A stretch of 23,080 nt of DNA from an uncultured bacterium (GCA_946184715.1 CAMHGU010000012.1:1-23080); one strand, 5' to 3'; positions 1 to 7,337 are shown, counted from the stretch's first letter. Numbers and translations are program-made. The notes: generated by a model from the letters alone, not told the origin.

Positions 1-102
1 TCTTTTTAGCATAATTTTTTGCTCTTTATGAGTCAACTTTTTCCGGGCAAAGACACCGGGCGCTATCGGCGCGGGGCGCGATGCAAAAAAATGAGGGAAG
101 GC
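1..102. other. Upstream non-coding edge, no gene recognised
   Basis: I find no convincing coding frame, RNA gene or terminator here. The stretch has an A+T-rich start and a dense G+C block (about 44-82) followed by an A run. It probably holds the intergenic tail of a gene lying outside the window. The only use I can assign is as upstream flank of the promoter that begins near position 103. Confidence 0.4.
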
Positions 103-133
103 TTGCATATTGCGGATTAATGTGGTAAATTTG
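103..133 (+). promoter_or_regulatory. Promoter of the Phe/Tyr operon
   Basis: A TTG at 103-105 is followed, after 20 bases, by TAAATTTG at 126-133. This matches the Bacteroidota housekeeping promoter pattern (TTTG/TTG, 19-21 bases, TAnnTTTG). Transcription should start near 139-141, which puts about 12 nucleotides before the leader peptide start at 152. The agreement between promoter, leader start and downstream hairpins supports the call. The start site itself is inferred. Confidence 0.75.
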
Positions 134-151
134 CTGCGTAATCCTCAACTG

Positions 152-205
152 ATGATCACTTACGACGCATATTATTTCGCATTCTACTTTTACTTTAGCG
201 AGTGA
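152..205 (+). CDS. Phe/Tyr-rich leader peptide of an attenuator
   Basis: A 17-codon frame encodes MITYDAYYFAFYFYFSE followed by TGA. It has five Tyr (residues 4, 7, 8, 12, 14) and four Phe (9, 11, 13, 15), so more than half of it is the two end products of the operon that follows. It begins about 12 nucleotides after the predicted transcript start and ends one base before an antiterminator arm. By analogy with the enterobacterial pheA and trp leaders, ribosome stalling at the aromatic codons when charged tRNA-Phe or tRNA-Tyr is scarce would favour read-through into pheA. No Shine-Dalgarno sequence is evident, which is usual in this phylum. The composition, place and spacing make chance unlikely, but translation is not shown. 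Confidence 0.85.
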   Translation: MITYDAYYFAFYFYFSE

Positions 206-270
206 AGGGCGAGCGAGATATGCTGAACGTTGATAACCGAAACGACTGAACAATATATTACCGCCGCCCT
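206..270 (+). promoter_or_regulatory. Predicted antiterminator stem
   Basis: Bases 206-217 (AGGGCGAGCGAG) can pair with 261-270 (CCGCCGCCCT) through ten base pairs, nine of them G-C, with A212 and A216 bulged. The right arm contains the left arm of the terminator (260-265), so the two folds exclude each other. The left arm starts immediately after the leader peptide stop codon (203-205). A ribosome that reaches the stop would cover it and allow termination, while one stalled earlier on Phe/Tyr codons would leave it free. The pairing is read by eye and no energy was computed. Confidence 0.75.
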
Positions 271-292
271 ACCTAACGGAGTGGCGGTTTTT
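260..292 (+). terminator. Rho-independent terminator (attenuator) before pheA
   Basis: ACCGCC at 260-265 pairs with GGCGGT at 283-288. An inner stem (269-270 and 272-273 with 278-281) closes a TAAC loop, and the T run covers 288-292. The hairpin ends 8 bases before the pheA start codon and lies downstream of the operon promoter. It would therefore cut the transcript before the structural genes unless the antiterminator forms. It could instead be a plain terminator of an upstream unit, but the aromatic leader frame argues strongly for attenuation. Confidence 0.8.
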
Positions 293-300
293 AATGGACT

Positions 301-1167
301 ATGACAAAGCTGACAACACTCAAGCGAGTGACGATACAAGGCATCGCGGGCTGCTTCCACGACGCGGCGGCCCGAGAGTACTTCGCCGGCGAAGAGGTGA
401 CGACGGTGGCGTGCGACACGTTTCGCGCGATGTTTGACACGCTGCAGGCCGACCACAGCCTGCTCGGCATCGTGGCCATCGAGAACACCATCGCGGGCAG
501 CCTGCTTCAGAACCACGAGCTGCTGCGCGGCAGCTCGATGCAGATTGTGGGCGAGCGGAAGCTCCACATCGCCCATGTGCTCTGCGCCCTGCCGGGCGAC
601 GACTTCAACACCTTGACCGAGGTGAATTCCCACCCTATGGCGCTGATGCAATGCGAGGAGTATCTGCTGCAGCACCCGCAGCTGAAGATGGTGGAGCACA
701 ACGACACGGCCGGGGCTGCGCGCGACATCGCCGAGCACCGGCGCCACGGCCACGCCGCGGTGTGCGGAAGCCTCGCCGCCGAGCTTTACGGCCTCGACAT
801 CCTCGCCCGCGACATCCAGACCAATAAGCGCAACTTCACCCGCTTCCTCATCCTTGCCCACGACGAGGCCATCAAGAGCGGCGCCGTGGCCCGCCCTGAA
901 CACATCGACAAGGCCTCAATCGTCTTCTCCCTGCCCCACACCCAGGGCAGCCTCTCGAAGATATTGACCATCTTCTCGTTCTACGATATGAACCTGACCA
1001 AAATCCAGTCGATGCCCATCATAGGCCGCGAGTGGGAATACCGCTTCTATGTGGACCTGACATTCGATAATTACAAACGCTATCGCCAATCGATAACGGC
1101 CGTAAGGCCGCTGATGGGCGAGTTCAAAATACTTGGAGAATATGCCCAACACGAATTCAACGCCTAA
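301..1167 (+). CDS. pheA: Prephenate dehydratase
   Basis: A 288-residue prephenate dehydratase that converts prephenate to phenylpyruvate in the cytosol, the penultimate step to Phe. The periplasmic-binding-like catalytic domain fills about residues 10-190, with the conserved NFTRF segment at 178-182 carrying the catalytic Thr-Arg-Phe. A C-terminal ACT domain follows at about 204-283. The Phe-binding ESRP motif of the family reads QSMP at 236-239 and the GALV-type motif reads GSLS at 216-219, so allosteric Phe binding may differ from E. coli. There is no fused chorismate mutase here; that activity sits in the third gene. The frame overlaps the next gene by 26 bases, so translation is probably coupled. 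Expression is probably controlled by the attenuator that ends 8 bases upstream. Confidence 0.95.
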   Translation: MTKLTTLKRVTIQGIAGCFHDAAAREYFAGEEVTTVACDTFRAMFDTLQADHSLLGIVAIENTIAGSLLQNHELLRGSSMQIVGERKLHIAHVLCALPGDDFNTLTEVNSHPMALMQCEEYLLQHPQLKMVEHNDTAGAARDIAEHRRHGHAAVCGSLAAELYGLDILARDIQTNKRNFTRFLILAHDEAIKSGAVARPEHIDKASIVFSLPHTQGSLSKILTIFSFYDMNLTKIQSMPIIGREWEYRFYVDLTFDNYKRYRQSITAVRPLMGEFKILGEYAQHEFNA

Positions 1168-2344
1168 GCGGCCCGCACCGGCGCGGCGCATCGCCACGGT
1201 TGAGGAGTACTACTTCTCGCGCAAGCTGCGCGAGATAGCGCAGCTGCGCGCCGCGGGAGCCGACATAGTGTCGCTCGGGATAGGCGGCCCCGACCTGCCA
1301 CCCGCCCCCGAAGTGATTGCCGCCCTGACGGCCGATGCCGCGCGGCCCGATGCCCACGGCTATCAGTCCTACGTGGGGCTGCCAGAGCTGCGCGCCGCCT
1401 TTGCCGACTGGTACGGCCGTCACTACGGCGTAGCCCTCGACCCGGCCACCGAGATACAGCCGCTCATAGGTTCCAAAGAAGGAATCCTGCACATCACCCT
1501 CGCCTTCGTCAACCCCGGCGACGGTGTGCTTGTGCCCAACCCCGGCTACCCCACCTACACCTCCGTCAGCCGCTTGGCCGAGGCTCGCATCATCAACTAC
1601 GACCTCGACGAGGCCCACGGCTGGCAACCCCGTTTCGAGCAGCTCGAGCAGATGGACCTCAGCGGCGTGAAACTGATGTGGGTCAACTATCCCAATATGC
1701 CCACCGGCGCGCCGGCGTCGGCCGAGCTCTTTGAGCGGCTCGTGGAGTTCGGGCATCGCCACGGCATCGTCATCGTCAACGACAACCCCTACAGCTTCAT
1801 TCTCCACAGCCGGCAGCTGAGCCTGCTGGCCACGCCCGGGGCCGCCGACATCGCCATAGAGATGAACTCCCTGAGCAAGTCGCACAATATGCCCGGCTGG
1901 CGCATCGGTATGGTGGCCGCCAATCGCGATTTCATCCAGTGGATACTCCGCGTGAAGTCGAACATCGACTCCGGCCAGTTCCGCCCGATGATGAAAGCCG
2001 CGGTGGAAGCCCTGCGGCTGCCCGACGAGTGGTACACGCGCGTCAACGCCGTGTATGCCCGCCGGCGGCGCATCGCCGAGCAGATTGCCACAGCCCTCGG
2101 CTGCACCTTCGACCCCCGCCAGGGCGGCCTCTTCCTCTGGGCCCGCATCCCCGAGCGCTGCCCCTCGGCGGCCGAGTTGGCCGACCGCGTGCTCTACGAC
2201 GCAAACGTGTTTATCACCCCCGGCTTCATCTTCGGCAGCCGCGGCGAGCGCCACATTCGCATCTCGCTCTGCGCCACCGAAGAGAATATGCACGAGGCCC
2301 TGCGCCGCATCCAAACCTTGACACTCAACAACGACAACAAATAA
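1142..2344 (+). CDS. Class I/II PLP-dependent aminotransferase (aromatic pathway)
   Basis: A 400-residue fold-type I aminotransferase. The Schiff-base lysine is K246 in SLSKSHNMPGWR, with the PLP-contacting segments NYPNMPTG (182-189, N185) and VNDNPYS (212-218, D214 and Y217) and the substrate arginine R254. I chose ATG at 1142 over the in-frame TTG at 1133 because GGAG at 1135-1138 lies just ahead of it and relatives begin shortly before the EYYFSRKLRE segment (residues 22-31). Its place between prephenate dehydratase and DAHP synthase suggests transamination of phenylpyruvate and 4-hydroxyphenylpyruvate to Phe and Tyr. The family also includes LL-diaminopimelate and aspartate aminotransferases, so the substrate is inferred from context. 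Confidence 0.9.
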   Translation: MPNTNSTPKRPAPARRIATVEEYYFSRKLREIAQLRAAGADIVSLGIGGPDLPPAPEVIAALTADAARPDAHGYQSYVGLPELRAAFADWYGRHYGVALDPATEIQPLIGSKEGILHITLAFVNPGDGVLVPNPGYPTYTSVSRLAEARIINYDLDEAHGWQPRFEQLEQMDLSGVKLMWVNYPNMPTGAPASAELFERLVEFGHRHGIVIVNDNPYSFILHSRQLSLLATPGAADIAIEMNSLSKSHNMPGWRIGMVAANRDFIQWILRVKSNIDSGQFRPMMKAAVEALRLPDEWYTRVNAVYARRRRIAEQIATALGCTFDPRQGGLFLWARIPERCPSAAELADRVLYDANVFITPGFIFGSRGERHIRISLCATEENMHEALRRIQTLTLNNDNK

Positions 2345-2355
2345 CCCCCAACGAT

Positions 2356-3429
2356 ATGGACGACATACTACATTTAGACCTCGCGGGCGTGAGCAAGCAG
2401 CGCCCCATCGTCATTGCCGGCCCGTGCAGCGCCGAGACCGAAGAGCAGGTGCTCGCCACCGCCACCGACCTCGCCTCCTCGGGCATCAAGATATTCCGCG
2501 CCGGCATCTGGAAGCCCCGCACCAAGCCCGGCGGCTTCGAAGGCGTGGGCGAACCGGGCCTCCGGTGGCTGCAGCGCGTGAAGGAAGAGACCGGAATGTA
2601 CATCGCCACCGAAGTGGCCAATAGCCACCACGTGGAAGCCGCGCTCAAAGCCGGAGTGGATATAATGTGGCTCGGCGCCCGCACCTCAGCCAACCCCTTC
2701 GCCGTGCAAGAGATAGCCGATGCCATAGCCGGCACCGACACCACCGTACTGGTAAAGAACCCCATCAACCCCGACCTCGAGCTATGGATAGGCGCACTCC
2801 AGCGCATCTACAACGCCGGCATACGCCGCATCGGGGCCATCCACCGCGGTTTCAGCGCCTATGGCAAGCACCTCTACCGCAACCTGCCCCAGTGGCATAT
2901 CCCCATAGAGCTGCGCCGACGCCTGCCGCAGCTGCAACTCTTCTGCGACCCCTCCCACATAGGCGGAAAGCGCGAACTCATAGCCCCGCTATCACAGCAA
3001 GCAATGGACCTCGGCTTCGACGGCCTTATCGTGGAATCGCACTGCGACCCCGACTGCGCCTGGAGCGACAAGAGCCAGCAAGTGACCCCCGAAGTATTGT
3101 CTTACATCCTAAATATGCTCGTAGTGCGCGACACCCAATCCACCACCGAAAGCCTCGCCATTCTCCGCCGGCAAATCGACACCATCGACAACGAACTCAT
3201 CGAACTCCTCGCCCGCCGCATGCGCGTGTCGCGCGACATAGGCCAATACAAAAAAGAGCACAACATACAGGTGCTCCAGGCCGGACGCTACGATGATGTG
3301 CTCCGCTCGCGTATGAAACTCGCCGAGCAGCTCGATATGAGCGGCGAGTTTATGAAAACCGTCTATCAGGCAATCCACGAAGAATCAGTCCGTCAACAAA
3401 TCGAAGTACTCAACAATCGCAAACGATGA
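2356..3429 (+). CDS. Bifunctional DAHP synthase / chorismate mutase
   Basis: A 357-residue fusion. Residues about 15-255 are a type I-beta (KDO8PS-like) DAHP synthase, with AGPCSAE at 21-27, the FRAGIWKPRT segment at 47-56 and the metal/phosphate-site stretches DPSHIGGKR (198-206) and VESHCDPD (226-233). Residues about 264-350 are an AroQ chorismate mutase (LRRQID at 270-275, ARRMRV at 286-291, GQYKK at 296-300). It therefore catalyses the first step of the shikimate pathway and also chorismate to prephenate, feeding both neighbours. The frame is open far upstream (from about 1939), but ATG 2356 is the first start after the aminotransferase stop (11 bases) and matches where the DAHP synthase fold begins. 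There is no ACT domain. In comparable fusions the mutase domain senses prephenate, so this is the probable feedback route (inference). Confidence 0.95.
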   Translation: MDDILHLDLAGVSKQRPIVIAGPCSAETEEQVLATATDLASSGIKIFRAGIWKPRTKPGGFEGVGEPGLRWLQRVKEETGMYIATEVANSHHVEAALKAGVDIMWLGARTSANPFAVQEIADAIAGTDTTVLVKNPINPDLELWIGALQRIYNAGIRRIGAIHRGFSAYGKHLYRNLPQWHIPIELRRRLPQLQLFCDPSHIGGKRELIAPLSQQAMDLGFDGLIVESHCDPDCAWSDKSQQVTPEVLSYILNMLVVRDTQSTTESLAILRRQIDTIDNELIELLARRMRVSRDIGQYKKEHNIQVLQAGRYDDVLRSRMKLAEQLDMSGEFMKTVYQAIHEESVRQQIEVLNNRKR

Positions 3430-4199
3430 AAATCCTAATCCTCGGTGCCGGCAAGATGGGCACCTTCTTCAGCGACGTGCTCAGCTTCAACCACGAAGTG
3501 GCAATCTACGACCCCGACCCACAGCGCCTGCGCTTCACCTACAACGTGGTGCGGATGCAACACATCGAAGAGGCCGAAGAGTTCGCGCCCGAGCTTCTCA
3601 TCAACGCCGCCACGGTGAAATACACCATCGAAGCCTTCGAGCAAGCCCTCCCGCATATACCCGCAAGCTGCATCATCTCCGACATAGCCTCGGTGAAGAC
3701 CGGCCTGCCAGACTACTACGCGCGCCTGGGTCGCCCCTTCGTGAGCACCCACCCGATGTTCGGCCCCACCTTCGCCTCACTGAGCAACCTCTCGAGCGAA
3801 AACGCCATCATCATCAGCGAGGGCGACGAGCGCGGCCGCGCCTTCTTCCGCGAGCTCTACCGCAGCCTGCATCTCAATATATGCGAATACACCTTTGAGG
3901 AGCACGACCTCACCATCGCCTACTCGCTCTCTATCCCGTTTGCCTCCACGCTCGTGTTTGCAAGCGTGATGAAGCACCAGGACGCGCCGGGCACCACCTT
4001 CAAGCGCCACATGGCCATCGCCCACGGCCTGATGTCGGAGGACGACTATCTGCTCTCCGAAATCCTTTTCAACCCCAACACCCCGGCACAGCTCACCGCC
4101 ATCCAGCGTCAGCTCGACCGCCTGCAGCAGATTGTGGCCGCCAAGGACAGCGCCGCTATGCGCCAGTTCCTCGCCCAAGTGCGCCAAAACCTGAAATAG
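3426..4199 (+). CDS. tyrA: Prephenate dehydrogenase
   Basis: A 257-residue prephenate dehydrogenase that oxidatively decarboxylates prephenate to 4-hydroxyphenylpyruvate for Tyr. The N-terminal Rossmann fold starts at once, with GAGKMG at 7-12, and the STHPMFGP segment (107-114) carries the catalytic His at about 109. A helical dimerisation domain follows. No ACT or chorismate mutase domain is attached, so it is the minimal form. The start overlaps the previous stop as ATGA, indicating translational coupling. It is the last gene of the operon. I see no strong terminator after it, only about 70 bases before the next promoter. Confidence 0.92.
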   Translation: MKILILGAGKMGTFFSDVLSFNHEVAIYDPDPQRLRFTYNVVRMQHIEEAEEFAPELLINAATVKYTIEAFEQALPHIPASCIISDIASVKTGLPDYYARLGRPFVSTHPMFGPTFASLSNLSSENAIIISEGDERGRAFFRELYRSLHLNICEYTFEEHDLTIAYSLSIPFASTLVFASVMKHQDAPGTTFKRHMAIAHGLMSEDDYLLSEILFNPNTPAQLTAIQRQLDRLQQIVAAKDSAAMRQFLAQVRQNLK

Positions 4200-4244
4200 C
4201 CCCGTCTCGAAATGAATAATCAATGCGCTACCTAATCTCCAATA

Positions 4245-4276
4245 TTTTCACATCTCGTGAATTCTTACTACCTTTG
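4245..4276 (+). promoter_or_regulatory. Promoter of the BspA/dockerin gene
   Basis: TACCTTTG at 4269-4276 fits the Bacteroidota TAnnTTTG box, with a weaker TTTTCA element at 4245-4250 about 19 bases upstream. Transcription would begin near 4283, about 14 nucleotides before the start codon at 4297. The box is clear. The upstream element is degenerate. Confidence 0.6.
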
Positions 4277-4296
4277 CAGCGTAAACACATATAACT

Positions 4297-6495
4297 ATGC
4301 GAATTCTTGATTCTTTACGCTTTGCAGTATTAGTGCAATTTATCCTTACCTCAATCGGGTACGCCATTGCTTACGATTTCCAAGCCGACGGCCTATATTA
4401 CAACATTAATCCCGATGGTGTTACGGCAACGGTCACATTTGACTATTTTGGCTCGAAATGCTATTCGGGGGACATCGTAATCCCCCCTTCAGTACAATAT
4501 GGGAATGGCCATTTTCTTGTGACAGGCATCGGCTCCAACGCTTTCCGTGAGTGCAATGGACTGAAGAGCATCACAATAGGCGACAATGTCACCGACATAA
4601 ACGGGTATGCGTTCTATAATTGTTTCAATCTCGAGTCGGTTACATTAGGCAATAGCGTAAGAATGATTGATAATTTTGCATTCTTCGGTTGCACGGCGCT
4701 GACATCGTTAGAGTTACCTCAAAGTCTTAACAAAATAGGCGAATCGGCACTCAGGGCTTGCGTATCGCTCAGCGGCAAATTGACATTCCCTGACCAATTA
4801 ACATCAATCGGTTCCTTAGCATTAGCGGGGTGCACCACACTGGAATCAATAGAGATACCTGCGAGCGTCACAGCGATAGGCTCCGGAGCTTTTCAAAGTT
4901 GCAGCGCGCTTTCCTCGGTTACAATTAATCGCGATGAGTCGATACTTACAATCGGCCGCAACGCATTCTTATACTGCAATTCTATCTACGTTGTGCACAC
5001 CACCGACGTCAAGAATTGGTGTAAGATACTTTTCGAGACTTATACTTCTAATCCCGTACATAAGAGCCATCATCTGGTGGCTAATGGGGAGAGAGTGATG
5101 TCGGTCACTTCCATTGAGGGATTGGAACGAATAGAAAAATATGCTTTCTTCAGTAATTGGGACATTGCCGAAATTGAGATACCGAGTAGCGTCAAAGAGA
5201 TAGGCGACTCCGCATTCTGCAATTGCTGGAAATTAAACGACGTGACCAGCAAGGCAACTGAAGCTATAGCAATAGGTAATGTATTTGATGACAGTGCTTT
5301 TAGGCGTTGTGTTCTTGCCGTACCGACCGGTAGCGCAGCCAATTATGCACAACAACCATCGTGGAATATGTTCTCAACTATTGTAGAGCTCGATTTCAAA
5401 GGCCCTGTGGGCGACATTAATAACGATGGCGCTGTGGATTCAAGTGATGTTTCAGCCCTACTCGAATGTATTCTATCCGGTGGCTCTAACAATTACGACC
5501 TTAATGGTGACAATGCTTGTGATAGTTCCGACTTAGCGGTTCTGCTGGAAATCGTCTTATCAAGAAGCGAATCTACATTATCGCCTGAGGCCATTGCCCA
5601 TTGGAACGAGCTGCCGCCACTGCGGGTTCTTACTCTTGGCAACTCATATACCGATTGTGTTTTAGCTTCCTTCCGCGACTTGCGAAAGTCATTCGGGTTA
5701 AAAACCAATGGTCTTATGATATACGGCATCTACTTGGGCTACGCTTCGCTTGAAGACTATATCAACCTATTTGAGACAAACGAAGCGGTTAGCAATGGGC
5801 GGATTTATCATTACGAAGGGAATCCCGAAGAATGGAAGCCAACCACGCTCCGTGATGTTCTCTCAGCCCATTGGGATATAATCACGCTACAACAACGATC
5901 AACGCTTGCCGCCGACTATTCCTCTTACGAACCATATCTTAGCCAGCTTATCGACTCAATCCACGCCATATGCCCCAATAAAGATGTCAAATTGGGTTGG
6001 GAGCTCGATTGGGGTACGTTCCCTATGAACGACACCGACCCGGGACTGACAAATTGGGAGAATAAGGTGAATGCTTGCCAACAAATGCTTGCCAATACGC
6101 CCGGCATCTCATTCGTAATCCCCGTAGGTACGGCAGTTCAAAACGCAAGAACTATTGGCGTCAACAACGACCGATTCCTGACGAGTGATGCCCTTCACGT
6201 CTGCTATGGTGTAGGGCAATATGCAGTGGCTTGCGCTTGGTGGGAATCAATAATCTACCCCTGGAGCGGCATCAGCATAGTAGGTAATAATTACACGTGC
6301 CGCATCACACCCTATCAGGCGCAGAAGTCCCTTTACCACGACATTCCGGTAACCGAGCGCAACAACATAGTCATACAACAATGTGCAAAAGAGGCGGTCA
6401 ATAATCCCTATACGCTTAGCGGTGAGACTATTCGAGCTACCCTCCAAGAGCAATATCATGTCACCGACATACCATCCTTATTCCCGATGGAGTAA
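4297..6495 (+). CDS. Secreted BspA-repeat, dockerin and SGNH-like (DUF4886) protein
   Basis: A 732-residue protein with an N-terminal signal peptide (hydrophobic core about 8-24). Residues about 75-345 hold BspA/LRR_5 repeats of the form AFxxCxxLxxIxIPxSVxxIG (for example around 82-104, 105-127, 196-210 and 283-305). Residues 371-423 form a dockerin-like pair of EF-hand loops: D373/N375/D377/D381/D384 and D401/N403/D405/D409/D412. From about 442 on there is a domain that looks like DUF4886, an SGNH-hydrolase relative: GNSYT with S450, and DALH with D631 and H634 as candidate catalytic residues. The gene is visibly more A+T-rich than the aromatic operon before it and has its own promoter. The likely role is extracellular or surface glycan or ester processing. 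The substrate is unknown and the enzyme activity is inferred. Confidence 0.85.
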   Translation: MRILDSLRFAVLVQFILTSIGYAIAYDFQADGLYYNINPDGVTATVTFDYFGSKCYSGDIVIPPSVQYGNGHFLVTGIGSNAFRECNGLKSITIGDNVTDINGYAFYNCFNLESVTLGNSVRMIDNFAFFGCTALTSLELPQSLNKIGESALRACVSLSGKLTFPDQLTSIGSLALAGCTTLESIEIPASVTAIGSGAFQSCSALSSVTINRDESILTIGRNAFLYCNSIYVVHTTDVKNWCKILFETYTSNPVHKSHHLVANGERVMSVTSIEGLERIEKYAFFSNWDIAEIEIPSSVKEIGDSAFCNCWKLNDVTSKATEAIAIGNVFDDSAFRRCVLAVPTGSAANYAQQPSWNMFSTIVELDFKGPVGDINNDGAVDSSDVSALLECILSGGSNNYDLNGDNACDSSDLAVLLEIVLSRSESTLSPEAIAHWNELPPLRVLTLGNSYTDCVLASFRDLRKSFGLKTNGLMIYGIYLGYASLEDYINLFETNEAVSNGRIYHYEGNPEEWKPTTLRDVLSAHWDIITLQQRSTLAADYSSYEPYLSQLIDSIHAICPNKDVKLGWELDWGTFPMNDTDPGLTNWENKVNACQQMLANTPGISFVIPVGTAVQNARTIGVNNDRFLTSDALHVCYGVGQYAVACAWWESIIYPWSGISIVGNNYTCRITPYQAQKSLYHDIPVTERNNIVIQQCAKEAVNNPYTLSGETIRATLQEQYHVTDIPSLFPME
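4519..5331 (+). repeat. BspA-type leucine-rich repeat array
   Basis: Residues about 75-345 of the 732-residue protein are built of roughly 23-residue LRR_5 units, with recurrent NAF/YAF/AF starts, a Cys about 4 residues on, and I-P-x-S-V-x-x-I-G ends. Units near 225-275 are irregular and interrupted. Such arrays in BspA-like proteins usually mediate binding to proteins or host surfaces. No ligand can be read from the sequence. Confidence 0.8.
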
Positions 6496-6567
6496 TGGCG
6501 AAGTGCTTTTATTAATCTCAAGGCTGTACACCTCAACGAGTACTCCGTCCAAAAACCAGAAAACCGT

Positions 6568-6606
6568 AAAATCGGCCGCCACGCCTCGAAGTGTGATGGC
6601 CGATTT
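6568..6606 (+). terminator. Hairpin terminator after the BspA/dockerin gene
   Basis: AAATCGGCC at 6568-6576 is exactly complementary to GGCCGATTT at 6598-6606. This gives a nine-base-pair stem with a 21-base loop, 73 bases after the stop codon. A short T run (6610-6613) follows. It is likely the end of the transcript from 4283. Its right arm overlaps the next promoter. Confidence 0.65.
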
Positions 6607-6635
6607 GCATTTTGAGTTGGAATTAGCTACCTTTG
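6604..6635 (+). promoter_or_regulatory. Promoter of the TRIC/GtrA pair
   Basis: TTTG at 6604-6607, a 20-base spacer and TACCTTTG at 6628-6635 match the Bacteroidota consensus exactly. Transcription is predicted near 6642. That rules out the TTG at 6639 as a start codon and leaves a short leader of about 18 nucleotides before ATG 6660. The upstream element lies inside the right arm of the preceding terminator. Confidence 0.7.
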
Positions 6636-6659
6636 TGATTGTATATCGACGATACCGTG

Positions 6660-7301
6660 ATGACCATAGAACAGATATTCCTTTTCACGCTCGAAATGAT
6701 AGGCACAGTGGCATTCGCCATCAGTGGCATACGGATGTCGGCGGCCAAGCATTTCGACTGGTTCGGGGCCTACACCGTAGGGCTGGTGACAGCCATCGGC
6801 GGCGGCACGCTGCGCGACCTGATGCTCGACTGCCCTGTGTTCTGGATGTCCAATTTCTGGTATCTGGGCGTCACGGGGCTATCGCTCGTTGCGGTCATTG
6901 CCCTCAAGAAGTATCTGCTGCGGCTGAGCACCACCATCTTCATCTTCGACACCATAGGGCTGGCGATGTTTGTGGTCATCGGTGTGCAGAAGACGCTGCT
7001 CTTCGGGCATCCTATGTGGCTTGCCATCCTGATGGGCACGATAACCGGTGCCCTCGGCGGTATCCTGCGCGACATACTCATCAACGACGTGCCGCTCATC
7101 TTCCGCAAAGACGTATATGCCACGGCCTGCATCGCCGGTGGCCTCGTGTATTGGCTTATGATGATAGCCGGCTTCAACGAGATAGTGCAAGGCTCGGCCT
7201 GCGCCGTCACGGTAATAGCCGTCAGGCTCTTGGCCGTGCACTATGGGTGGTCGATACCGATGCTCCGCAACTTCCCCGACGACAATGACGGCGGCCAATA
7301 A
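6660..7301 (+). CDS. TRIC-type (YadS/YicG, UPF0126) cation channel family membrane protein
   Basis: A 213-residue polytopic inner-membrane protein with about seven hydrophobic segments. It shows the two-fold repeat of the family, each half carrying a glycine-rich GG-x-LRD motif: GGGTLRD at 47-53 and GGILRD at 133-138. Prokaryotic TRIC proteins are homotrimeric monovalent cation channels. The ion and physiological role here are not shown. I chose ATG 6660 because it follows the predicted transcript start and begins the first membrane helix (TIEQIFLFTLEMIGTVAF). It lies 36 bases before the GtrA-family gene, so they are probably co-transcribed. Confidence 0.88.
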   Translation: MTIEQIFLFTLEMIGTVAFAISGIRMSAAKHFDWFGAYTVGLVTAIGGGTLRDLMLDCPVFWMSNFWYLGVTGLSLVAVIALKKYLLRLSTTIFIFDTIGLAMFVVIGVQKTLLFGHPMWLAILMGTITGALGGILRDILINDVPLIFRKDVYATACIAGGLVYWLMMIAGFNEIVQGSACAVTVIAVRLLAVHYGWSIPMLRNFPDDNDGGQ

Positions 7302-7337
7302 GGCCGTTGCGCCCCCCATTACCCTTAACTCTTGACC

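Noticed and set aside
44..82. G+C-rich block as a terminator or structured RNA
   Set aside because: CCGGGC and GGGCGC segments recur as direct, not inverted, repeats, and I could not draw a convincing stem followed by a T run.
220..249. Nine-codon frame MLNVDNRND as an alternative leader peptide
   Set aside because: It has no Phe or Tyr, and it lies in the loop between the antiterminator arms. The frame at 152-205 fits far better.
1157..2314. Long minus-strand open frame (385 codons) opposite the aminotransferase gene
   Set aside because: It is the antisense shadow of a clear PLP aminotransferase in G+C-rich DNA. Its composition (Gly/Val/Ala/His-rich) has no recognisable motif.
1939..2355. 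Upstream extension of the DAHP synthase frame
   Set aside because: It overlaps the aminotransferase gene and translates to Arg/Pro-rich nonsense. ATG 2356 fits the fold start.
6383..7288. Plus-strand open frame of 301 codons across the end of the BspA/dockerin gene and the TRIC gene
   Set aside because: It crosses a terminator and a promoter and is out of frame with two well-supported genes. The product is Arg/His-rich without motifs.
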